From Gari tellinella (Eukaryota; Mollusca; Bivalvia; Cardiida; Psammobiidae), in the NCBI GenBank assembly GCA_922989275.2, contig OV277872.1:27792119-27856118 (forward strand): a stretch of DNA of 64,000 bases. The letters run 5' to 3'. This document shows, in pieces, positions 1 to 12,300 of this stretch (position 1 is the stretch's first letter; the number at the start of each line of letters is the position of its first letter). The notes under the pieces were generated by a model that did not search any database, was not told where the DNA came from, and saw only the letters and a list, made by a program, of their open reading frames with translations. Position numbers and translations under genes: made by a program.

Positions 1-104
1 GACCTATAAGTCTGATTTCAACAATAATTAAACTCATATGAATTCTTATTGTAATATACAATCTGAGCAAGTTTGAGAATGATTAGATAAAAATTGTGGC
101 ATCT
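1..104 (+). repeat. fragment of the 160-bp tandem-repeat family
   Basis: ACAATCTGAGCAAGTTTGAG and the TGTGGCATCTAGAGTG end match units at 3600-4360. Confidence 0.75.
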
Positions 105-220
105 AGAGTGAAGGAGCCCTCTGACCAAGGTCTACACTGTTTGCATGAGACAAGTGTACTCTTCGAAAGTATACTATTTGCAAATGATGTATAGATACTT
201 CGCTAGGGTTAATGGGTAAA
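105..220 (+). repeat. fragment of TTAA family B MITE
   Basis: GGAGCCCTCTGACCAAGGTC...ACAAGTGTACTCTTC...TAGGGTTAATG matches the right half of the copy at 11027-11277. Confidence 0.7.
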
Positions 221-277
221 ACACGGAAATCTAGCTAAGTGGGAAAGAACAAAGCCCTGCATGTAATGGTTCCTAAC

Positions 278-396
278 CTCAGCTGATCTGTTCCATCTAC
301 ATATCTAGTGATATAAGCATACAACAGAGGTATAGAAGAGTAGACAACCCACTGGTTCTCAAATCTAGGGGGAATAACTCCAGGTGGAGAAATTGC
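278..396 (-). CDS. SNTG: gamma-syntrophin exon 6 (start of PH2)
   Basis: 119 nt, phase 0 in and phase 2 out; acceptor TTTTGCAG, donor GTTAGG. Encodes AISPPGVIPPRFENQW, then SIPLLYAYITRY and GTDQLR, which parallels the beginning of the second PH domain of gamma-syntrophins. Last exon of this gene inside the window. Confidence 0.9.
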
Positions 397-3300
397 CTGC
401 AAAAGGAAAGAAAGAAAAATAAAATTCAACAGATAGTACATATGAAAATAAACCTTATACAGAAAGTTTAAATTTAACTGAATACTTTGAATATTTCTAG
501 AAATATTATTCAAGGGAGTTTGGATCCAGATGAAATCCTATTTGTTGCTAAACTTTAATCTTCTAACATTTTTGTTTTGCTTTACATCTCAACAGTAGGG
601 ATTACCCTGTTCTTTCCTGCTAAAAGAAAGACATAACTTATTCACCCCCTGAAAATTCAAATGGACATTTCCAGTTTCTAATTTACCCATTCCCCCCATA
701 AATATGCCTTTTTATGCCTTTAATTTATTACTACATTGAAGAAAATAGATCCACTATTATACAGTTATGAATATATATCAAGTAATATTTTCTTTATTCT
801 AACAGATTATAGCTTAAAGCAGGCTGAAAGTAAAGCAGAATGCGCCTTAAGGCGCATTCTGCTTTACTTTTAACCTGCTTAAAGTGGTCAACTATTTTCA
901 ATACTAGAAACAGGCTACGGGGTAATGGGTTAAGTCTAGTTCATTTTTCATGTTTATATCATGATTCCAGTTAACATGTCAGACGGTTACTATTAATTGC
1001 AGAAACTACAAAACGTATGAAGATTAAAACATCATAGAAAGAACTAGCTATGCTTACCCTCTCATTATCATTCTGTCCGGCTGCAAGAGAAAATGGGAGA
1101 AAAAATTAGGAACATCTATAGCTCTTATATGATTAATCCATTGCCTGGAATTCCATTAATATGCCATGTTATGCCTCAAATCATTTAAAACATATAAGGC
1201 ATTTCCAGTTTCTTTCTAGACGGTAGCTTATAACAGGTTCAAAGCAAAGCAAAGTGGTAACTTATTTTCAAAACCAGAAACATTAGCATGTTTTAAGCTA
1301 CCATCTGCTAGGATATGGATTACCTTTGTCCTACATTAACCCTTTCTCCCATAAATTTCTTTTTACAACTCTATTTTATTCCACCACTGAAGCATTTGTT
1401 TGTTTGTTTTGTTTGTTAACGTCCGTTTCTGCCATCTATGGGCTAATTGGACGCCTCCGAGAGAGTAGAGCGGAAAATATTTCCAATTTATACATTTATA
1501 AATATATATCATAAGAAATATTTTACATATTCTAGTAGATGGTAGCTTAAAGTAGGTTGAAAGTAAAGCAGAATGTGCCTTGAGGCACATTCTGCTTTAC
1601 TTTTAACCTGCTTTAAGTGGTCACACATCTTCAGAACTAGAAATAAGCTATGGGGTAATGGGTTAAGCTACTATCTGCTAGGATATGGATTACCTTTGTC
1701 CTACATTAAGTAGCAATTTGTTTGTTGAGATATAATAATTTTTAATTATAACACAAACTACCATTCAGGCCTAGACAGATCTATTTTTGATAAATATTTT
1801 TAAAATGTTTAACCCATTACTCAATAAATACACAATTTTATGCCTAAAATTTATTCATCCACGGAAGAAAATAGTTCCCATTTATACTGTCATCATCGTC
1901 ATGAATATGCTGCATAAGAAAGATTTTCTCTATTCTAGCAGATGGTAGCTTAAAGCAGGCTGAAAGTATAGCAGAATGTGCCGTAAGGTATATTCTGCTT
2001 TACTTTCAACCTGCATTAAGTGGTCATCTGTCTTAAAAACTATAAACAGACTGTGGGGCAAATCCCTGTCTTCCACATCAACTCACAAGAATCTCCAAGT
2101 TTGTTGAGGAAAAGAGCTGCTGGCCTGAAGTACTTGACAGTCAATGTGACCACATCTCCAGCTGACTTCAACTCCTCTATCACCTGGTTGTGTCGCAATG
2201 TCTCGATATTCTTGTCATTTACCTATTAACACAAACATAATCACTCCAGATGAGGCTTGAAACAAAAGGAGTTACAGTCAGGACTCGATAAAACGACAGT
2301 TATTTCCCAATTAAAATGTTGTTGTAACGAGTTTGTCATTATATTGAATCTTATATGTATATAGCTTTGTGCAGGTTCGTGCCCACGGAATTCGTGTCTG
2401 TAAGTGAGAATTTTGTTGTAACGGATGTCGTTGTGTCGAGTCCTGTCTGTAACTGAACAAATTTTCTCACTCATTTCAGCACCAAATCCTAAGGAGACTA
2501 CTTATTAGAATAGTCTCGACAATTCTAATGAGTACTGACACCATGGAGCTTTATGCAGAAATAAAGATTTTAGTGTTTTGAATTACTCCTTTTATCTGGA
2601 GCTCTGATAATTAGCACAATAAAATCTGTGTTAGCATCCATTCAAATCTGTATTAAGCCATCACTGAATTAAGTAGTGCGTTGATGTTTAAAGACAGTTG
2701 AACACTTAGTGCAGGACAAAAGTAATGCAGAAAGCTCCTACAGGAGCTTTCTGCATTACTTTTGTCCAGCATTAAGCTGCCAACTGTCATATAGGCTATA
2801 AATTTTCGGAATTCTCAAAGTTTTCTCTACTATTTGGCAGCCACTAGCATCCTTGTTCTTCATGCAATTGCTGCTAAAATTTCAAAATTACTTAATTCTT
2901 ACGCAAAAAAATCAATTACCGAAGTGAGACTAACACCCGATGTTATGGGTTGATAACTTGAGATATAGACTTTGATATTTGTACTGCTTCTTTAACTGAA
3001 ACTGTGGCTCAACTAATGAAATATTAACCATTCCTAAGATAACAATGTTAATTTGAGCTGTGGCACAGTGCCGTGACAAAACCTGCTTTATTGAATTGCA
3101 ACATTGTACTGACGAAGCACCGTTGTCATCCAAGACTCTGTATCTGAGTTTGGTCTACACTGCCAAATACTGTATATAATAATTGCTTAATACTATGCTT
3201 TAGATGTATGAGGGTGTCAAACAGTGTCGATCAAGACCAGCTGCAACTGGCCTTAATCTACACTGTTTGAAAAGAAACAAGAGGGCCTGAAGGCCCTGAT

Positions 3301-6300
3301 ATCGCTCACCATTTGTAATAAAGCCTGATAGCTTTACCTTTGAATTTCACCCGTTTTATTCTAAATCCATTCAAGTTTGTCGACCTACTGTAGTATAGTA
3401 GAGTACATCAAAGGCAGATAACTAAAGCCTAAACAATACTGAAATGAAGCCTTTTTCTAGCATTTCAAAGTATATCAAGGGCAGGTAACTATTGCCACAA
3501 TGATTACATTTCAACAATAATTGCACTCCTTCCAGAACGTATAGCTACATCCTTTGTGTACAAGTATAATCAAAATCCATTGAAAACTTTAGTTGCAAGA
3601 GTGTAAACGCTGTAAAATATGGCATTTTCAGCAATTCAAAGGTAGATATCTCTTGATCTATTTGTCTGATTCCAACCATAATCACCCTTCTTCGAACTCT
3701 TATGGTCATATACAATATGGGCAAGTTTGAGAGAGCTTGGATAAATATTGTGGCCTCTAGAGCGTAAACACTGTTATATATATCATTTTCAGCAATTCAA
3801 AGGTAGATAACTTTTGACCTATTGATCCGATTGAGAAAGATTGGATAAAATTTGTGACCTCTAGAGTGTAAACACTGTTAAATATGGCATTTTCAGCAAT
3901 TTAAAGGTAGATAACTCTTAATCTATTTGTCAGATTTCAACAAAAATCAAACTCATCCGAACTCTTATGGTCATATACAGTCTGGGCAAGTTTTAGAAAG
4001 ATTGGATAAATACTGTGGCCTCTAGAGTGTAAACACTGTTAAATATGGCATTTTCAGCAATTCAAAGGTAGATAACTCTTGATCTATTTGTCCGATTTCA
4101 ACCAAAATCGAACTCATCTGAACTCTTATGGTCATATACAATCTGGGCAAGTTTTTGAAAGATTGGATAAATACTGTGGCCTCTAGAGTGTAAACACTGT
4201 TAAATATGGCATTTTCAGCAGTTCAAAGGTAGATAACTCATGACCTATTTGTCCGATTTCAACCATAATCGAACTCATCCGAACTCTTGTGGCAATATAA
4301 CATCTGAGCAAGTTTGAGAAAGATTGGATAAATATTGTGGCCTCTAGAGTGTAAACACTAAAATTGTTGACGCCGGACATTCAAGGATTGCAAAAGCTCA
4401 CCCTGAGCTAGCTCAGGTGAGCTAAAAAGGCACAGCTCATTTGCATGTATTCACTTTACAGCTGTTATCAAGTTTCAAATTTTCTGACAGGCTAAGCAAG
4501 TTGTAGACAGATAGGCACACAGATTATAAACAGTACCCCCTCCACCTTACCTTGAGTATAGAATCCCCAACAAACAGCTGTTGTGTCCTGGCTGCAGCCT
4601 GGTCAGGAATAATGCGTGAGATCAGAGCTGGCAGTTTGTGTTCCGAGCCACCTTTAACACTAAGACCAAGACCTCCTTCTTTATGTCTGGTTACCTTAAC
4701 AGTCCGTATCTGTAACATACTTTCTTAATTTACTTTCCTTCAAGAAGTATTCTGCTTTACTGTAAATCTGCCTTAACTCATTATCGCCTGAAACTTTCAA
4801 TGGACAATTTCAGTGTGCAATAAAGGCTGGTCCATTTTAGACTATTTAGGGTTGTTTTTTGTAATAAATTGCAAAATGACAAACAGTTAAGTCCCTGATC
4901 AGAGGGCTCCTGCAGGAGCACTCTGATCAGGGACTTCACTATTTGCATAGGACAAGTGTACTCTTCACTGGTACACATTTGATAAAGGATGCAAATATGC
5001 ATCAACAGGGTTCAATGAGATAAGTGATCATCTGTCTTCAAAACAAGAAACAGGCTCTTGTGTAAAAGGTTCAGCTAAAACAGTGACTGGACCTTAAGAG
5101 GAGTTTTCTACATTTCCGCTGTCCTGTATCAGGGCTCCAGATAAGGAGAGTAATTCGAAAGCTAAAATCTTGATTTCTGCATTAAATCCTATGGTGTCAC
5201 TACTCATTAGAATCATCTCTTCGAGACGATTCTAATGAGTAGTAGCACCATAGAATTTGGTACTGAAATTTGTGAACAAATGTTGGATTTGTTCAGTTTA
5301 CTCCCTCTTATCTAGTGCCCTGCCTGCAATTTAATATAACCTGTTTAAATTTTGAGATGTAAATGTAGGGATTCAGATGATGAGTAAACTAAGCCTGAGA
5401 GTCTCTCCAACATTTTCTCCTTTATGTCTCCAAACCCTATGTTGTGACTACTCATTAATAGGGTACCAGACCAGAAATGGGTGTCAAAGCCACCTGATGC
5501 TCGCCTGTTTAAAGTTTAAGTCTAAAAAACATCTTGTATCAAAAGAAAATCAATTTTCAGTTTATAACTATTATTAAATTAATGTTGAGTCTTAGTCTAG
5601 TTATATTAAACTTTAAACAACCTGTGCAACCTTAAACCTGGTGATTTGTAGTCAAAACAACTAAGTCCAAATCGTGTCAAAAATTGACAAATATTAAAAT
5701 TATTTTTAAATTCCAACTTCATAACATCAATGTTTAACCCCAAATGAACCTCCATACAAAGTTTCAGCACCCTAGCACAAATATTAAGCTTTAAAACAAC
5801 CCGTCCAAAAAACTTTAACCTGGTGATTGTAGTCGAAAAACCTAAGTCCAAAACATGTCGAAAATTGACAAATATTAAAATTATTTTTAAATTCCAACTT
5901 CATAACATCAATGTTTAACCCCAAATGAACCTGCATACAAAATTTCAGCACCCTAGCACAAATATTAAGCTTTAAAACAACCCGTCCAAAAAACTTTAAC
6001 CTGGTGATTTGTAGTCGAAAAACCTAAGTCCAAAACATGTCAAAATTTGACAAATATTAAAATTATTTTTAAATTCCAACTTCATAACATCAATGTTTAA
6101 CCCCAAATGAACCTGCATACAAAATTTCAGCACCCTAGCACAAATATTAAGCTTTAAAACAACCCGTCCAAAAAACTTTAACCTTGGCCACACTCACTCA
6201 CGCCGGGGGTATGACATTAGCTCTGCTGTTCTACGAACAGGCGAGCTAAAAACAACCCGTCCAAAAAACTTTAACCTGGTGATTTGAGGTAAAAACAACT

Positions 6301-9300
6301 AAGTTCAAAACATGTAAAAAATTGAAATAAATTAAATCATTTTTTAATTCCAACTTTATAACATCAATGTTTGTTCCCAATTGAACCTCCATACGAAATT
6401 TCAGCACCCTAGCACAAATATTAAGCTTTAAAACAACCCGTCCAAAAAACTTTAACCTGGGATTACCTAAGTCCAAAACATGCTAAAAATTGAAATAAAT
6501 TATAACATTTTTAAAATCCAACTTATAACATCAATGTTTGACACCAAATGAACCTCCATACAAAATTTCAGCACTCTTGTACAAGTATTAAACTTTATAA
6601 CAACCCGTCCAAAAAACTTTAACCTGGGGTTTTGCAGCAAAAAATCTAAGTCCAAAACATGTTAAAAATTGAAATAAATTGAAATTATTTTTAAGTTTCA
6701 ACTTCATAACATCAATGTTTAACCCCAACTGAACCTTCATACAACATTTCAGCACCCTAGCACAAATATTAAGCTTTAAAACAACCCGTCCAAAAAACTT
6801 TAACCTGGGATAAACTAAAAATGTTAAAAATTGAAATAAATTAAATTATTATTAAATTCCAACTTATTACATCAATGTTTGACACCAAATGAACCTCCAT
6901 ACAAAATTTCAGCACTCTTGTACAAGTATTAAACTTTAAATCAACCCGTCCAAAAAACTTTAACCTGGTAATTTGTAGTCGAAAAACCTAAGTCCAAAAC
7001 ATGTTAAAATTTGAAATAAATTAAAATCTTTTTTAAGTTTCAACTTCATAACATCAATGTTTAACCCCAAATGAACCTCCATACAAAATTTCAGCACCCT
7101 ATCACAAGTATTAAACTTTGAAACAACCCGTCCAAAAAACTTTAACCTGGTAGTTTGTAGTTGAAAAACCTAAGTCCAAAACATGTTGAAAATTGACATA
7201 AATTAAAATTATTTTTAAATTCCAACATCATAACATCAATGTTTAACCCCAAATAAACCTCCATACAAAATTTCATAACCCTAGCACAAATATTAAGCTT
7301 TAAAACAACCCGTCCAAAAAACTTTAACCTTGGCCACGCTCACGCTCACTCACGCCGGGGGTATGACATTAGCTCTGCTGTTCTACGAACAGGCGAGCTA
7401 ATAAGAGGGAGTAAGCTAAACAAATTCAATATTTTCTCAACCATTTATGCACTAAACCCTATGGTGTTGTTACTCATTAGAATTGTCTTGAAGAGACGGT
7501 TCTAATGAGTAGTGACACCATAGGGTTTAATGCAGAAATAAATTTTTTGAAAAAACTCCCCTTATCTGGAGGTCTGTCATTAATTAAGACTATCTTGAAG
7601 AGACAATAATACATGTACATGTAATTATGCATTGTATGACCATAGGATAAGATGAAGCCATAAAGAAGTTAGCATAAAAATTTGAAATCTGGAGCCTTGT
7701 AAATGTCTGCTGAGCTAAGGTTTTACTATTCAATCATTGTATAGTTTAATTACATGTACATCCCTGATTTCCATGTAATTGTAATTCAATTGAGACTTTT
7801 GACAAATAATTGTAATCTAATTAATAACATATCCAAGTAATTGACCCCACGTCTGATACAATGTACATACCCTTTCTAGAAGTGACTCGTTGCCGTTCTC
7901 CTCCACTTCAGCATCTCTGTGGACATACTCCTCTCTCAGCAGTATGAGGACCTCTGGGGTAAGCTGTAGCTGGATCGTCTCACCAGTAGTCTTGCCATCA
8001 CACAGGGTAGCAAACCCAACCTTGGCCTGTCACAAAATAACCCATTACCAGGGCTCCAGATAAGAGGGAGTAAATTGAACAAATTCAACATTTTCTCACT
8101 CATTTTAGCACCAAATCCTATGGTGTTACTACTCATTAGAATCATCTCTTCAAGACGATTCTAATGAGTAGTGACACCATGGGGTTTAAAGCAGAAATAA
8201 AGATTTTAGTTTTTTTAAATACTCCCCTTATTTGGAGCCCTGCATTACTCCATAGATACGAATTCTAACCCTTTACTCCACAACCTAATTCTTGTTTTGA
8301 AGATAGATGACTACTTAAAGCAGGTTGAAAGTTAAGCAGAATGCGCCTTAGGGCGCATTCTGCTTTACTTTCAGCCTGCTTTAAGCTATTATCTTATAGA
8401 ATATAGAAAATATTTTGTATGGTACATGTTCATGACTACATAAATTGGAACTATTTTCTTCAGTGGAAGAATAATTTTAATGTGCTAAAAGGCACTTCTA
8501 TGAAGGAAAGGATTAACACATTGCATTTATTCCTCATCTGAAGAAAATATTTCCAATTTCTAGATTCATGAATATGTTACGTAATACGTATAAAGATAAA
8601 TCATATGAAATATTTTCTATATTCTAGTAGATGGTTTGCTTAAAGCAGGCCCAAAGTAAAGACTATAGCACCATAAGGTGCATTCTGCTTTACTTTCAAC
8701 CTGCTTGAAGGTGACTCGCTAGCGGGCACCCAGCATCTTGAGTTCCGGAAATGCTCATAATTTTCTCATGATCTTTTTCGGCATGTGCTTATACTAGACA
8801 ATTACATAAAGAACTGTTTGACAAGTTTCAGTGTGTTCCTTGATAGCTCAGTCGGTATAGTGATTGACTAGCATTCCAAAAGGTCCTAGGTTAGAGTCCT
8901 ATTCAATTCAAAACTGTAATAATAAATTGTCAGATTTTATTGTTGTCCAGTGGAACGCACTCCCAGCGGATGTGGTGTTGTCGGCTGATTTGAACCATTT
9001 CAAGGCTGCCGTCAGCACCATCATCCACCATAAGCCATAAGTCCTGCAATGATGTTTTTAACCGGCTTTTAACCTTATTCATTTAAACCTAACAATTATC
9101 TCACTTTTTACTATGTTATTCTACTTTTCTTTTTCCTTTCACTTATTTCTACTAACAGACACTGACGCGCAACTGCTCAAAATTACCCGTGAGGGTGTGC
9201 AGCAGTAAAAAGAGATAGATAGAATTGTCGGTCCATAACGCAGTAATCAAAGGATAGGTTAATATGTTTAGTCACAAATGTAATAATGAATAATAACAGA

Positions 9301-12300
9301 TGCAATTATAATCAAATGACAACTTAAAATTTTGAGGATTTATAGCCTGTAAAAGTATATGACTTATGGTAGCTAAACACATGACAAAAGTAATGCCCCC
9401 CCCCCCCCATAAAAAAGATGCCAAAGGTCAGGAGCTTTTATGTATAACTTTTGTCATACATTAAGAGGTCACATGTCTTTAAGATCTACAGGTTATCATA
9501 TTCAATGGTCCCTTTTTACATGTTTGATTTATGGTATTATTTAGAACTGACTGCATTTTGAAGCTTAACTCAAGGGAGGTAACTCTGTATGTGTTAAAAT
9601 TTTGTCTGAATTCCTGGAAACCAAACTGCAGTGCATCATGGTTTACCCATTGAGGCTCATTAGCATATGAAGTTTAGAGGCCGTAGGTGCAGTCGTTTGC
9701 TCAGAACAGACTTTACCGCAAAACCTTAACGCTGACCCTAGAGTTCAAGGTCAAAGGTCAAGGTCACCAAACTGAAGGGATAGTTGTCTACTAAATTCTT
9801 ATAAAGGCGCATAAGCATATTAAGTTTCCTGACCGTAGGTGCAGTAGTTAGCTCAGTTTATGATATCAAGTCGACTGTCCGGATGCTAATGCCACCGCTA
9901 ATGCCCTGGGTTTAGCATAAGCCCACCTCACTTCGTGGAGGTGAGCTAAAAATGATTTTTGACCTTATGATTGAACTTGAGACCATGTGACTGACTTCAG
10001 GCCTTTTTCCAGGCATTTTTGGAAAACTGCAATATCTGATTTTGGACTTTTTGCGCAAAAAATGAAATAATTTGGGAAGAATTTTTAGGAATTGATTTCA
10101 CTTATCAGGCCTTTTCCTGTCATTTTGGGGAAAATGCAATACATGTCTGATTTGCCAATTTTTTGCGCAAAAAAATTAAATAATTCAGGGCTCGAACATC
10201 GCTCTTGCGAACTTGCAAAATGCGAGTGGAAATTTGAAAAAGCGAGCTGAAAAATTCAGCACTTTAAAAAAATTGCGAGTGTATATTTTGATGTTCAGAC
10301 GTTCCAAAAATGTACGGTTAAATTGGTAAAGACGAACACAGTGTCTAACCCTTCTAATCTTGCAGTAATTTAAATAATTATCGCTTGTCGCCCATCTCGT
10401 TCTTTTCATATCTCTGCATTTTTAACTTCGTCAGGGAAACCCAGCACTTAAGTCTTAACGCATGCGCATTATTGATAGCCCGGCTTCATACCTACCAATG
10501 CCGAAACAGCAGCAGAAAAAGGGGAACCAGTCTATTAGTTAGTGACCGCAAACTGTGAATGTCGATGTTTATAACTTTATAGTATGGTAAATTAAACTCA
10601 AATATCAACGTTTTCAAATCGACTCATCCTTCTAGCGTTTATAAACAGAAGGCTGACAAGATATTTAAGGAAGAACAGCCGAAAACAGACTGAAAGCTTG
10701 CCTAAACCAAGTTACGAAACTTACGAAGTAATTGGGTTTTATTGCTTTGTGTGAAAATGGGACGAACCACGGCATTGCTAAAATCTGTCCTAAAAATGAT
10801 TGAAAGAAGTGCACATCTTTCTCGAACATAATAATTTTTTTTAATATTATGGACGATTGTGAAAGCGTTTTTGAAATATACTTAATATAGTGTACTGTCT
10901 GCCGACTGTCTTCACCAAAGATAAAAAAAAAATCATCCATAAACATTGAACTCTGAAAATATAACACGGCCCTTTCGCCTCCTTGACAAAACGACCCAGT
11001 TACAAAGTTTCAGCTATAATCCGTGTTTAACTCTTTCCTCCCTGAAACTTTAAATGGACAATTCCAGTTTCCATTTTAGTCTAGTCCATTTCTGTCTTTT
11101 AAGGGTTGTTTTTGTCAAAGTTTGGCATTGTGACAAACAGTGAAGACCCTGATCAGAGGGCTCCTTTTGGAGCCCTCTGATCTGGGTCTTTACTGTTTGC
11201 ACAGGACAAGTGTACTATTCACATGTACACTGTTTGAAAAGGACGCCTATAGGCGGGACTAGGGTTCAAAGGGTTAATTAATCTGCGAACATTGCTGTTT
11301 TGAACGAAAATTGACTATAAAGGGATGGACTGCAAATAAAGTCTTGTTTAGAGTCAAGAATAGTAACTGTACAGTATATACACAAAAAAGACACACATAC
11401 ACTAAATATTATTTTGGAAACTTTATTTACATGAGTAATCTAGCACAGAATGCGATACAGAATGAAAGTTCCACAAAGTAATGTTTATCTTATAATTTTG
11501 ATCAAAATGATGTTGCATGTCAATTTGTAGAAAATCGTATTGAAAATGCCAGTTGGAACCTGGTTTTGCAAGTACTGAAGTAGAAAATATGGGCACTTGC
11601 AAAAAAATTCAAGTGGGAAAAAATCTCAAGTTCAAGCCCTGAAATTTGGGAAGAATCTTTGGAATTGATTTCACTTGTTTATGCTAAATTATCAGACAGA
11701 AAAAGACCTGTTAGCTAGCCTAGTTTTCCAGATTTGTTTTAATATTTCTGATGTGATTTTGACTTATAAGGTACAACTTGGATTTTTTTTTCAGAATTGC
11801 CATTTTTTTCTTTCAAACTGGGAGTTATTTTTACAATTTCTCATTGGGAATGATGAAATGGGTCTGTTTACTGGACCTGTGGATGCACCAGAAAAAGGCC
11901 TACTTATTTAAACTAAATGTAAAAAAAAAGGGCTGTTAGCTAGTTTTTTTCCCCAACCATTTGCTAATTTTTGAAGTGATTCTGACATATCCGGAACAAC
12001 ATATTCCTTTCCTTCTTTTTTTTGGCCAGAATTGGGATTTTTTGCCAGAATTGGATTTTTTTTTACAATTCCCCATTGTGAATGGGTCCATTTACATGTC
12101 CTGTGGATACACTAGAAAAATGCCTGGACCTTGTTACTGTGAAAGACTTTTCGGAGTTTCCTGATCTACTTTCTATGATAACAGCTAGTCAGGCCATTCC
12201 CCTGCAAAAACCTTGCCTTTTGTCCATACCTGTACTACTGCGAATCAGTGAATCATCTTAAGTTAGGCCAGACTGTTATATTTAGTTCGGTTAGAAATAT

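Larger units (their letters stand above)
10005..12130. repeat. TTTTCC-AGGCATTTT / GGGAAGAATTTTTAGGAA repeat, interrupted
   Basis: Two units at 10005-10185 (GCGCAAAAAATGAAATAATT) and the sequel after 11643 (GGGAAGAATCTTTGGAATTG); poly-T-rich repetitive tail to about 12130. Interrupted by the CAGGGCTCGAAC element. Confidence 0.55.

Noticed and set aside
396..2087. Direct splice of syntrophin exon 4 to the PH2 exon
   Set aside because: Phases clash (1 against 0); the 23-nt microexon resolves it.
8049..8242. Calling the CAGGGCT MITEs hAT elements
   Set aside because: The tip resembles hAT but the direct repeats are 6 bp, not 8 bp, in several copies; left unassigned.
8836..8908. Functional tRNA gene
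   Set aside because: A and B boxes are visible, but the acceptor and T stems do not pair well and a LINE 3' end follows, so a SINE or pseudogene is likelier. The heads at 18478 and 18783 were rejected for the same reason.
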